Origin: Turritopsis dohrnii
Lineage: Eukaryota; Cnidaria; Hydrozoa; Anthoathecata; Oceaniidae
Direction of reading: 5' to 3'
Length of the DNA: 64,000 nucleotides
Assembly (NCBI GenBank): GCA_027922465.2
Contig: BQMF02000003.1
Span: 1,550,001-1,614,000, forward strand
In this document: one piece after another, positions 35,058-47,553 of the stretch
Position numbering within the stretch: the stretch's first letter is position 1
Layout of the letters: each line of letters begins with the position of its first letter
Program-made: the position numbers and the translations under genes
The notes under the pieces: model-generated
Databases searched by the model: none
What the model saw: the letters and a program-made list of their open reading frames with translations, nothing else
Told to the model about the DNA's origin: nothing

Positions 35058-37713
35058 CTTGTATGTATTGAAACTTTAGTTGTAAGTGTCAGTTGTTTCT
35101 AGAGTTCTTTCGATCTTTGTTTTGTGTTCACTTTCGGTAAAGTAAAAAATATTATTTTGGTTTTTCTAGTTTGGTTTATAAAGGGTCTGAACATGAGTCA
35201 TGTGACTCAAAAAAGTTAGTAACATTACGTAATGATCTATGTAAGATATGCATGAAATTGCAAAGCTCGGATTACGCATAGAAAATTTTTGCTGAGATTT
35301 GCTAAAGATTGAATTGAGTCAACAGCATTTCTTTGACTACGTAAAATCTTCATGAGTCAGATTATTACCTTATGCTACTCTAAAAGGTTCAGTGGACTGT
35401 GCCATGACATAAGGGAGCCAAAATAACAACCCAAACTCTCCTCAACTGTCGTTCCTTCTGTACAACGAATAACACAACAGCAGCACAGTGCAGTGTGATT
35501 GATATAGCAACCAATGTTTCTTTGTCTCGAATTACTTGTGAAAACAGTAAAGGAACAATATCTGGCGGGAGAATAGACCTGGGTTTATGCTAATTGGAGA
35601 ATTCCATAGTTTTCATGATGCTAGTCTATAGTGTTGTAATAAATATGGAGATCCTCATCATAATATTCTTTTAAAGGGATTCCTGCGTCCAAAATATTAT
35701 ATTCGCAAGCTGTTGAACTTCATCTTGAAACAATGATATAATAAATTCCTTTAAAAAATTAATTCATTCACTGCACTGAAAATAGGCTACTTTAACTCCT
35801 TAAATTTAACTATATAATAAATTAATGTGTAACAAATTGATGTCTGCGTTTTTGCTGCATCTCATATCTCAAGTGCATTGTTTGTGCTAATTGATCTGGT
35901 ATGTTATTGTAAACATGTTTGGTAATCAGATTCAAATCATTTTACACTGTCTTCTTTAACTTATTATTGTTCCGTACGACTGCTCAAGTCGCATAAATAA
36001 CCGGAGTTAAACATGAAAGCTCAAACAAGCAAAACCCAAATTTGTTATCTCGAGTTTTAAAAGAATGTTTTGTCTAGTTCAGAAACATATTTACGTCCTT
36101 GCCAGCAATTAACTATAAACCAGTCTTGTACACAAGCTCTCTGAACAGTGAGTTTGATGAAATCTCCCTAAAATGTCTATACTGCTATATACATGATGAT
36201 GTCATCATATCTGCTATATTAGTATAATGCTAAATGATAGAAAGTATATTATGTCTTTGTAAAGTTGTATATGTTGTTAATGTGTGTTATTTTGTCAATT
36301 GGCATTGTTCACTGTTGACCTTGTGTAATTTTACAACACAGCAGCAAGCTGCATTAAGAAAGTATCTCTTTATATTTGCAGGGACTCTATAATAGTAAGC
36401 TAAAAAGGACATTGGCAATGTTTATTTTCACGTAGGCATGAAGTAAGCTGTTTTTTGCTGATATTCCTGTTTATAGACAAGTAAAAGTTATATATATACG
36501 ATTTGGATGTGAAAGCCTCCCTCTACCCATATGAACATTTTGGACTAGATATGATTGAATTGCTTTGAGATTTCCTTGCACTGTGAACCAAATGTAATGT
36601 GATTGGCAATAGTTCCCTCAGCGCTGCAACCTAAATTTTGTGTGTATCTTAAAGATCCCAACATCCTGCGTGAATTATTTTCAATGAAGTTCAGCAGATG
36701 ACAAGGGGTAATACAGGTTTTTGAATTTGAGTGGTGGCAATGACACAGTGACACTCACTTGTGAGACAAACCATGGCAACTGTCTGGGAGGTCTGGATGG
36801 TGGACGCTGTAAATTTTCGGTTTGGGGCACTAAAGTAGCCTAAAATCGCTCAAAGTTATGTTCGTATTTCTATTTATCCTCTTGCTACGCATATTAATTT
36901 TCTCACAGCTTAATAGTCAGCGTTTTTTGCACGTATTTATTTTTGTACTGAAGGAATAGGGCATGGATAACAAAGGGAAAGAATAGATACTTGTATTTTT
37001 AGCTCTTAATGTGTATTTTTAAATAGGGCTTGTCTTGAGAGACTTCTTTTGTTACACATCCAGTCTCCGCTTTCTGATCACGCATGTTGATTGTTTCATC
37101 CATGAATATAATAAGGCAAACTTTTGTAACCATGATTCATTAAAACAAAAGTTCAAACATGAAGAAATGAGGAATTTGAATCTAATGCAGTTCCCTCTCA
37201 AGCTATTGTTTTCACTTACTATATATTGTTTCTTTTCTCATCTGCAATAAATGTACGAAATTTATTAGTGATGGCACAATTTGCAGCTTGAGATTTATCT
37301 AGCAAGAAATGGTCAGTCTTTCGGTCTAGTGTATATAAATATAATGCCTTATTTCAATTCCCGTTGACCACAAACAAAAACTTGCATATTTGGGGTAAGT
37401 ACTGTCATTGTTTCACTACCATGGCTGTATTAAAAATTAATTGGAATGGCCAACATTGAAACAAGAACAAGTAGTAAAGGTTTTTCCAAAACGATTTATT
37501 TTCAAAGATAAACATAGCATGGTGTTCAAAGATGCTCAGCTACAAGACTTTTTTATATAAAACTGTTTTAATACTTTTTTTTTCCAGAATGTGAATTTGT
37601 ACATATGAAACTGTTTTGATGTGTGTTATTTTGATTTTGCATTATATAACTTTTGATTAACTTTTAAGGACAATACAAGTGATCAGATCCAAAAGAGAAA
37701 CGTCATTTTTGTA
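35058..37713. other. Divergent intergenic region, syntenin/AGBL5
   Basis: About 2.65 kb between the diverging starts of syntenin (-) and AGBL5 (+). No additional coding gene is supported. A strong splice donor (GGGGTAAGTACT) near 37394 could end a noncoding first exon of AGBL5, with the acceptor TTTTAAG near 37665 just before the exon carrying the start. Promoters for both genes must lie here; none could be pinned down by motif. Confidence 0.4.
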
Positions 37714-40700
37714 ATGGTTATTACAGATGAGAGATGTGGACCTCTAGTATTTTCATCTAATTTTGATTCTGGAAATTTAGCTTCTGTTGAACAGGTATTA
37801 TCATGCTTATTATGTTTATTTATTGTGAAAGCCTTATTTAAATGGTCTTTTCAACTCAGTTGATACTAAAAAAACTACAGGTTATTGCTTGACCAATTTG
37901 GATAAGCTTTGTTTTGTTGAGAAGGTTCATTCCCTCAGTGATAATTTTCCAACTAATAAATATTTGCTAATGTGCTTTAAAGTATATAATTAATCATGGA
38001 CCTTTTATATTTTAGGTCATCAAAACTGATGATACAGATGCATTAGAACAGAGCTATAGTGATCTCAATGATGTTGACTTAGAATATAGGTTGTGGACAT
38101 CACCTGATGCTTCTGGCACTTTTCGAGAAAATGGGAATCGTACATGGTTTCATTTTAGTGTACGTGGTCCGTTGTCTTCAAAAACTGTCAGATTTCATGT
38201 CATGAATATGAACAAGCAATGTAAACTCTATGCCCAAGGGATGAGCCCAGTTTTTCGGACACTGCCTGGAAAAAATACTTCATGGAAAAGGATAAAGGAT
38301 AAACCTACTTTTATGGTAAATCTTTATGTTATTTTTAGCTACAATTATCAAAATCTTCTTCAGCACAATTCTTTACAATACTTAAATGAAAATTTGACTT
38401 CCTATTTATACACCAAAAAATTCTAATCTTGACAATTAAAGTACTTCTACAATTCTTATGAGTATAAGTGTTGTTTTTGTGTAAACATCCTTCTTGATTT
38501 GATATGAATTTCTTTATAGTTTTCAGATGGCCAATTTATTCTTACATTTACACACTATTTCATTGACGTTTCAAGATATGCAGCCACATATTTTGCATTC
38601 TGCTATCCGTTTTCTTACGATGAGTGTCAGAACTACTTGCATGAGATGGAAATGAAATATTGCACCCAAGAAGCTGTTACAGGTCTGTATAATACTAAAA
38701 GTTTCTTTGTAATTGTTGATGAAGAATTATGTATTTCACATTTTATAATAGTTTGAATCTAGTCAGAAAGCTAGGTATACTTTAGATGTGCATGTGAAGA
38801 AACCTTATTGTATGTTAGATGTGTTTTTTTTAGACATATATTTTCATCGTGATACGTTATGCTATTCTGTTGACGGTTTAAAAATCGACCTTCTCACTGT
38901 ATCATCGACAAAAGGTCTCCAGAACAAACACGAGGAAACGTTAGTGAATTTATTTCCAGACCAAAACAAAAAAAGAGCTCGACAGTTCAGAAATAAGAAG
39001 GTTTGTTTTTATGACTTGCTCCATTGTAGTTGTAAGTAATTAAATATTTTGCAACCAGTCGAACAAGGTTCTATCGATGAGTGTGTAAAATGCAGAAATA
39101 GAAACTTGTTTGACCAAGGTAGTGATTTGTTAACTGGAAAAGGGTCAGTATAAGAAATAAGGCATACTTTGATGGTTGAGGGATATCTGGAGGTGCATAA
39201 GAACTCAACTATGCCTGATACAAATTGTCAACAAAGACAGTTTCTTAGATTGATCTGGCTGTCAACCAGGACGGTATTTTAATTTTAATGGTTATCAGGA
39301 TGGTTTCTTATCTTAACTATATGTCAACAGCAGGTGACAAACTCCGAAATTGCAGTGCACCTTCCTGAAGCTAGGTGTAGAAACTCGCCTGACTATTGAG
39401 CCTCCGGTTAATTATCTTTAAGTTAACTTAATAGACTATGGAGTTAAGGGAGTAATCACTTTGTTTCAGATATTCTTCCTAACAAGTCGTGTTCACCCTG
39501 GTGAAACACCATCAAGCTTTGTATTCAATGGTTTTTTGGATTTCATTTTGAGGGAAAGTGATCCAAGATCAATGATGCTGCGTGATACATTCGTTTTTAA
39601 GTTGATTCCTATGCTGAATCCAGATGGTGTCAAGAGAGGACATTATCGTACTGATGCATTAGGTGTAAATTTAAATCGTGTTTATTTGAATCCTGACCTA
39701 ATACTACACCCATCAATATATGCTGTAAAGGAAATCATGCTCTATCATCATTTTGACAGTTATCAAAACAAAAAAGATATTTCACTGTTGCATAACAAAA
39801 TGCATCATAGAACAAAGAGCCATCCTATTATTATTAGGAGTTTAGTTCATCATGCTGATCTGCGTAAAAGCAAAAGTGTACCCGATGTTAGTGTTAATTC
39901 ATCTTCTTATAATGAAGTTTTTTTCAATGAAAATTCAATAAATGCTGACAATACAAATTTTTCACCATGTGATGGTAACGTAGCTATATTTGTTGATTTA
40001 CATGGTCATGCATCAAAGAGAGGCTGTTTTATGTATGGCAACTATTTTGAAAGAGAGAAGGACTTAGTTGAGTGCATGCTATTTCCCAAGCTTATATCCA
40101 TGAACTCCTCACATTTCGACTTTCAAGGATGCAATTTCAGTGAGAAAAATATGTATCACATTGATAGGCGCGATGGCTTATCCAAAGCAGGATCTGGACG
40201 AGTTGCAATGTTCAAATCTTTGGGTATAATTCATAGGTAATGAAACTATTACTTTTGAATACATGTTTTTATTCATATGTTTTACGGTTGTAGCTTGTTT
40301 AACATGTTTTTTATTTTGGGAAATTTTTGCTGACTTTCATTAGTTATGTTTTTAAGTCCAAATTTTTCAATCTGCTCACTCAAGATAGACATCGAAGGGT
40401 AGTAATTGTATCTTGCCCTACAGAAACACTTGGTCAGAAAAAGGAAGTCATTAGTAATAAGTGTACTTCAATCTTTTAATTTGATATTTGATTATTATTT
40501 TTGTTATTAATTCCTCCTAATATACCTTCGTTTAGCTACACACTTGAATGTAACTACAATACAGGCCAGTCTACAAATCCTATAGCAGCTGCAATGTGTG
40601 ATGATGGTCGTGCCACACCTCCTCCGCTTCCTGGCTTTCCACCAAGATATACACCAGAGCATTATGCTGAGGTATGCGTCTTCTATCGCTTTCCAATGAA

Positions 40701-43700
40701 GGAAATTTATTAATGAATTTTAATATTGTTAGCAAGTGGTAGAGAGTGGTAACCCAGCACCGTTTTTTTCAAAACATTTCAGGTCGGGAGGGGAATGGCT
40801 GTGGCTGTTCTTGATTTTTTCCAAAAGAATCCATGGTCACGTTTGCCTTTATCAGATCTTAAGTCATTGACTGGTGTTCGCGAATGGTTATCAAAGTTTA
40901 TAAGGAATTCTTTCAAAGCGACGTCAGGTTCTTCAAAAAGAAAGACAGTACCAAGCAAATGCAATAGGTACGTTGTTTTTATATTTCATCATGTGGACTG
41001 AAGTCATCTATCATATCCAATTACATGACTTCATGAATTACTCGAGGGTTTTCCCCACCAAATCATGTCGAGCTTATTTCATAAGTCCATGTTTTCTTTC
41101 TGAATGATTAGCATTAGTATCGATCTTTCTGTCGTAAGAAACTAAGTTTCACTGTGATTATACAGAAAATAGAAAATGTAATTTTCATCTTTTTTCATCG
41201 AACGTGTTCATTTATGGCAAACGGATAACGTGACATTGTGCAGGTCAATGCAAGTAATCTTTCGCTTCAAGTTGAATTTCGTGGGAACTTTAAGCAGTTT
41301 TATTATAACTTGCATTAATGGTTATCTAACCTCTTGTTTATGTTTCATTCTTCTTATTCTTCTAGAAAAAGCACTGATAAATCATCAAAAATATCCATTG
41401 GCGTAAATTTCAAACCTGTTAGCCGTCAATCTACACGTCCAACACCTACCGGTAGCAAAATTGCCAACCCATCTAAAAAGGTTCTTCGCCCAGAATCTTT
41501 CTGTGTGAAGGCATCACGAAATACTACTAATGATGATGGATATAATGACAACGATAACAATAATGTTACTGTATACAACGTAACTGTGGATGACCAAGAA
41601 AAGACTCGACTTACTAACGAAACACCAACTGTGATTACTAAAGGTAGCTTAACAGAAACAAAGGAAATAGACAATCCGTCACCCCTTCTTGTATCGTTAC
41701 CCAAAAGACTGTTTACGTCCAGGTTGGGGTTCAGGTTACGTTCGGACTCCTCATATAAGCTGGTTATACACGAGAAAGTATTTTGAATTGCAACTTTTTC
41801 TTATTTTATGTTACGATTCTTTTATTTCAGGTAAGAAGACGCCATTATATTTCCTTCAGAAGTATACACAATGCGCTCCTTCTCCAAAACCGATGCAAAA
41901 TCATCTGATCGGTGAACGTCAACTTAGCATCGAAAAGAAGCAAGTAGATAATAGGCGCGAAAACAATGAACAGAATTCCTCCGAGAGGAAACCAGTGTTA
42001 CTGAAAAAACCCAATGTAAGATTATATTGACTTAGGTCCCTGTCAGAAACAGATCCCGGGCGTCCCTTGGAAAATGGTGGATTACAGTTTGAAATGGTTT
42101 CTTGTTCTTCAGGCATTAAAGAGAACGCCATTAGTTATGAATCATACGAAAGTATCTCCAAACAGTCGAAAGATTTCACCCAATCATATATCGAAGAGTG
42201 GAAGAAGGTAATAATGAGTCGCTGACGATATCTTTCTTTCATTTAAATTGTCATCTTTCTGATGGCTTAGTTATTTCGTTTTTAGGAAAGCTGCAAGCAA
42301 TAGTTCTCCAGCTGTAACCAGGAAAGGTAAAACTGTTTTTCCTCCAAGTTTTTTTAGCTCTATTGAATCCATTTTTAACTACATTTATTTATCAATTAGC
42401 GGGTGTTAAATAACGCCATTTTAAAGTACCACATTTCCCCAAATAAACCTTTTCTGATAACTGCCGCCCTCTGAAAAAGCGAAGTTTGTTGGAAAATATC
42501 AAATTATCGTAGCTTTATAAACAAATAACGCCTTTCTGATATGAGAATCTAACATCAACGAAATCTATGAAGACTTCCACGTCATCGGCTTGACTCTGTT
42601 TTCTTGTAAACGTCGCTGGCAACGCACGAAGTTATACTCGATAACTCGGCCACAATGTAGTGTGCAGATGTTCTATTATACTTTATACGGAATACTGTAG
42701 ATGAAACTCAAATTGTTACTCGCTTGTTGTTTAACTGATCTTCGTACTTCTTAGGTGTCAATCAATCAATCAATTCACCAAAAGACAAAAAAAAACCTTT
42801 TAAAAATAGTCGCAAAAGTAGCAAGTAGTTTTATGTCGCCATAGCAACTACAAATGTATGGAGTTGGATCAATAACACCGTCTTCGTTGTAACTCGATGT
42901 TCATCGAAGACTTCATGGTTTTCACGTCTGTTTAGAGTCACAATAAATTCATGACATGGCGATTAGTAAAAGTTTTTATATGGTTGTTTGATAAAATGTT
43001 CCTAAACGATTTTCAAGTGATGTGTTTCGATTTTTCTGCCGAAACACAGGGGAAGGTAACCTCCTTTTGTTCGTAATGCGACCAGAAACTATTTTTCTAC
43101 GTAATTTTTTGCTTGTTTGACAACAGTTTACTGGTATTTTAACAGTTGAGCTTGCGTAAAATGATTTTATTTTTAACTTATTACGTATTTTGTTCAAACC
43201 AGATTTTATTACGATTGTATATTGTAGTTGCATTTCTGAAATACTTTTACTTTTTTTTGAGAAATCGTATTTTTTTTATAAAGTAACCCACCAACATTGA
43301 GTGCGTTTCAAACATTCAGAGGATCATGGTTCTCGTGTCATGATAAACGTTTTTGTAAAAAAGGTTCATTTATTTTATCAGGCTCTGAGGAATATTCAGT
43401 CCTAAAAGTTGATTCGTGTAGGTGTAACAAATTCTACTTTTCAATATCTAGTGCAGGTTGGAAAAACGAGTTTTAAGGGCTAAACTTCTGTGATATTTTA
43501 GTCGCGTTTTCAATTAAAATAGTAGATAGAAATCTATTCTATTGAAAGTAAAAAATGATGCCGAATATTGAATGCGTTCATGAATTTATCAGCTCTTATG
43601 TTTCAAACAAAACCAACCACTGCGTTTCAACGATATCTCAGTAATGGTCAGTCTTTCTAATTATATTTATATGCTTTATTTTGACTGACACTAGGATAAG

Positions 43701-44670
43701 TATAAGCATCACCGAGCGTCTACAAGCGGTTGCTCTAGAAAATTTCAATCACTAATGCAGAGCAAGAAGGAGGCAAGAACAATGATAAAATAGCATCAAA
43801 GGCCACACGGTTTGTTTGTTTATTTATTTATTTATTTACGAATGTTTACCCAGGATAGCCTCTTCAGTTCCTTAAGGTACTGTTATCAATGAGGGTCCTG
43901 CGAAGGAGGTCCTAGAGCATTTAAACCCCCCATTTGGGCTACGGAGGCTGTAATGACAGGAACCGCTCAACTAGACAACCACCTTAGACATCATTCCTAC
44001 TCTCTTGCTAAGTACTAAGCAGAGAGGAATGATTCACACTGTTATAGTCGCTGGCATGACTCGGTCGGGGATTGAACCTGCGACCTCCCGAACAGGAAGC
44101 GAGCACTCTACCACGAGGGTACCAGTTAAAGTAATGATTTTGTGATTCTTACGTTTGTGCGTTCAAATGAAAAAGTTAAATGTGACTTTTGAAAGAGTTC
44201 AATTGACGACGTGTGGTGCAGTCAAGAGCTAAATGCAGACTGTACTTAATTTGGAATTCGCTCATGTTTTCTTCTGATGTTACACGGTCACCAATCATAG
44301 GTCTACGTACTAATCGTAGGATAAGTGACGATGTGACGATAAGTCTCGAAATAAAATGCGAGAATCATGACGAAGTCTATCTTATTAACGAAGCTTGTAT
44401 CCTGTTGAAATATGTTTGGTAAATAAATAAATAAATAAATAAAGTAACATCTACCTGCCCACATATCCATTGTTAGTGATTGCTGAGTCAGCATAGTAGT
44501 GGCACTCTCTGCTTATTATATGTATATGTTTTCATTGTTTTTATCTGCTCATTTACTTCCTTTAAACCTATGAACGAATGACAAATTCTCATTTTTCAGC
44601 GCCTTCCTTAGTTAAAATTGCATCCTTTCAATCAGAAAGCTGGCGGTTTTGCACGGTATACATCGAGTAA
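37714..44670 (+). CDS. AGBL5: Cytosolic carboxypeptidase 5 (tubulin deglutamylase)
   Basis: Twelve exons: 37714-37794, 38016-38315, 38520-38682, 38834-39000, 39470-40236, 40536-40671, 40783-40967, 41366-41643, 41831-42015, 42113-42207, 42286-42326, 44600-44670, giving about 822 aa. The N-terminal beta-sandwich shows [23 protein letters not shown] and FAFCYPFSY, all CCP5 signatures. The M14D carboxypeptidase core shows [15 protein letters not shown] (zinc ligands His246 and Glu249), [36 protein letters not shown] (zinc His about 415) and TLECNYNTG (catalytic Glu about 497). All key residues are present, so it should be active. CCP5 removes branch-point and other glutamates from tubulin tails, tuning cilia and microtubules. 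The tail exons (from 41366) are basic, Ser-rich and poorly conserved; their borders, especially the 41643 donor, are less certain. Confidence 0.93.
42327..44599 (+). other. AGBL5 last intron
   Basis: This 2.3-kb intron has no host coding sequence. At about 42400-42560 it contains AATAACGCC and GCCGCCCTCTG words. Related AATAAACGC and GAGGGCGGCG words occur near 53270-53340, suggesting dispersed remnants of one repeat family. A tRNA-derived SINE occupies 43810-44124, and an AAAT microsatellite is at about 44420-44441. Confidence 0.45.
43810..44124 (-). mobile_element. tRNA-derived SINE
   Basis: Read on the minus strand, the element starts with a tRNA-like head GGTACCCTCGTGGTAGAGTG. The A box is GTGGTAGAGTGC (44103-44114) and the B box is GGTTCAATCCC (44068-44078), the RNA polymerase III internal promoter. 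A unique body follows and ends in a TAAA/CAAA simple-repeat tail (43810-43838). The length is typical of V-type SINEs. It lies antisense inside the last AGBL5 intron. The target duplication is not obvious. Confidence 0.85.
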
Positions 44671-44801
44671 AACACAATCATAGATTACGTTGATATATTC
44701 TAACATTACAATAATAAGTTACAAATGCGGATTCCTGTTAAGTACAAAAAAATTCCAAAACGTTAAATTCACACAATATATTATTTTTAAGCTAATAGAA
44801 A

Positions 44802-47522
44802 TTATATTTTTTGATAAGAAATAGCTTCCGGGGAACCAACCGGATACAACATTCCAGGACGATGTATTAAATCGACAATGAAAGCTGCAGGAGGCAACAC
44901 TGGATTCCCATTCTAAAAAAAATTGTTGGCAAATAAATTAAAACGACGATCTTGTATGAAGTCCACTGTTGCAAAACTACACCATCCTCGAATCCATGTA
45001 GTTCGAGGCCTCGCGGAAATCGCAGAAAATGAATATCGTCGCGGAAAATGGATTATAGTGAATTGGGGAGATAAGAGAAAGAAAGAGTAAAAAGATGGTA
45101 CAAAAATGCTTTTCAGTTTCGAAGCCGTATTTCTACTAAGAAATCCTTCACAACAGATTCAACTTAATGCTTCCAGTTAGTTTATAACGATACATTTTGA
45201 GGTTAACTTTAGTCAAATCCTGTTGATGCTGGAGGAAACACAAAACCAAATTTCAATTAAAGAACTTTAATAATTAATACGTTAAATAAAAAATTAATAC
45301 GTTCATAGTAGCGTTAATTCGCATATACGTTAGGTTCATCATGTGGTGAAATTTTATCTAAACGAAAGAGGTATAGAGAATGTATATATATTCGGTTGAC
45401 TGAACCAACAAGAAAATCTCACAAAACGGAAAAAATCCTGCACGGATTTTTTCACAATTTCAACAAGATGGGAGGGAAGTATGAAATAAGTGATACCTCC
45501 CGTGATATTATCGTTTCTTTCGTCAATAAATATAGATATTATCGAAAGTATTAGAATAATCGTTGGGATTCATTAAAGACGCGGTGCAATTATGTTCTCC
45601 AAAAATCATGTTTTTGCTAATGGCAATCATCATACTGTGAGCGAGACTTTAGTAAGAATAATTACTTCGAATCCTCGAAAGAATATCTAATATTCCAATT
45701 CTTATTAAATTTTGTGACATTTAATAAAATATTTCGAAAACTTTCTTTACAAGCTAACAATGTAATTAACATGGAATTATAACACAGGCGTAAGTGTTGT
45801 CAATTTCTTTATATATTTCGAAAATGAATTCGCAACAGGGTAGATTCCTTTAAGCAAATTGTCATCTAAAACTTTTTTCATACCGTCAAATTTTCTACCG
45901 ATGTCGATATGTAGATATGTTACGCTCACCACAAAGAAACGGTATAGAAGAATTTGAAATTCTGTCATTTGTTGAAAATGTCGCTGCTGGGAGCAAACTT
46001 TTTGATGTTATCCAGAAAAGAACAAGTCGGACATTTACAATGGAGGCAATTCCTCGATTGCAAAATAACAATTCACTGGATGTGACGTTACGAAAACATA
46101 CGAAACCCATGTCTGTCCCATACCTCGTTCAATTGCACTATTCGTTTTCAACAGCATCGAGAAACTACTTTGTATTAACACACACAAACAAACAACAAAG
46201 CCTTGTTGCTATGCTGGAGCATAAGACTTATCTGACGGAAGCCGAGATTACATTCATCATTACTGAACTGGTTGTGGCTGTCGAAAAACTGCACCAACAA
46301 GATGTTGTATATGGAGGGATGGAAAAAGCGGATATATTTTTCGATAGCGATGGTCACGTGTTATTAAGAAGATTTTGCAATGGAAAGTCGTATTGGTCGA
46401 AAGAAGAATGTTGTCACTGTAAGGACAGAGCATGCGCACAGCATGTACAAAAACCATCTAATACTGATAAGGCCATGGATTGGTTAAATCTGATTGAACT
46501 ATATAAGATCCTTTCTGATGAAGCAGACGTTGTTAGATTAACGAATCACGCAAAAAACTTTGTTAAACTAGCAGCAAATAAAACCTTTACTGCAACCACG
46601 ATCAAAAGCCACCCTTTATTTTCCGATGTGAACTGGACAGAAGTTTACACAAAAACTTTAGCTATACCGAACACATTCACCTTATTTGTAAAAGGCTCGC
46701 CTAAGGTTCAGCCAGTGAAAAGAAAGCTTGCTCCACCTCCCAGTCTATACAAGCAGAATTACAGTTTTGCAAATGAACAAACTTTGCAAGCAACACGAGG
46801 ACGGTCTATGACGTATTGTCCAATTGCTGACTCGAAAATCATGGTAAGCGGCATACGAAGACAACGATATACGACTGATCGATATAGGAGCGATTACACG
46901 CGTTCGGCGAGCAGATCGATGAGTGAGCGAAATTATGCATCGACAGTGAATGCCAATGAGAGCAGATATGCTCGACGAACGGAAGGTAAATTCCATAAAG
47001 CCTGCAACGATCAACTGTTACAGGTAAACAAACATGAAACAACTCGCAAAACTAGTATCGAACAGTACAGAAAACGTTTGGAAGAAATTTCCAAAGTACT
47101 TGAAAATCAGAAAAATATGGTACATCAAGATCACGCCGCTGTTGGAGACTGTTGCAATGTAAATAACTGCTCGCGTGTCAACAGTCGGAGGGAAGAGAAG
47201 AAATTTGTCCAAGACGAAATCGTTAAAAAGATTTACTCCGAGAACGAATCAATCCGAAGAATCTTGTCGAAGTACGGGTTGTTGAAGGACGAGGATTTGT
47301 ACGTTTCCAGTGAAAACCACGATGAAAATGTTCAAAAAAATCGAGTAGAGAAAAACATCACCAGTGAGGTTTCAACTAACGAAAAGGGAAACGAGAAAGA
47401 AACAGTTATGCAGTCCTCAGACAAAAAGGTAAAAAGTGTTTCGGTTTTTTCTGACAGGTTTGAAGCAATGAATGATTTGAATGGAATTTTTATATACAGA
47501 TTGATGCAAATAACAACAAATC

Positions 47523-47553
<31 letters not shown>

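Noticed and set aside
44057..44124. A functional tRNA gene
   Set aside because: A and B boxes are present, but the sequence is fused to a SINE body and simple-repeat tail and does not form a full cloverleaf.
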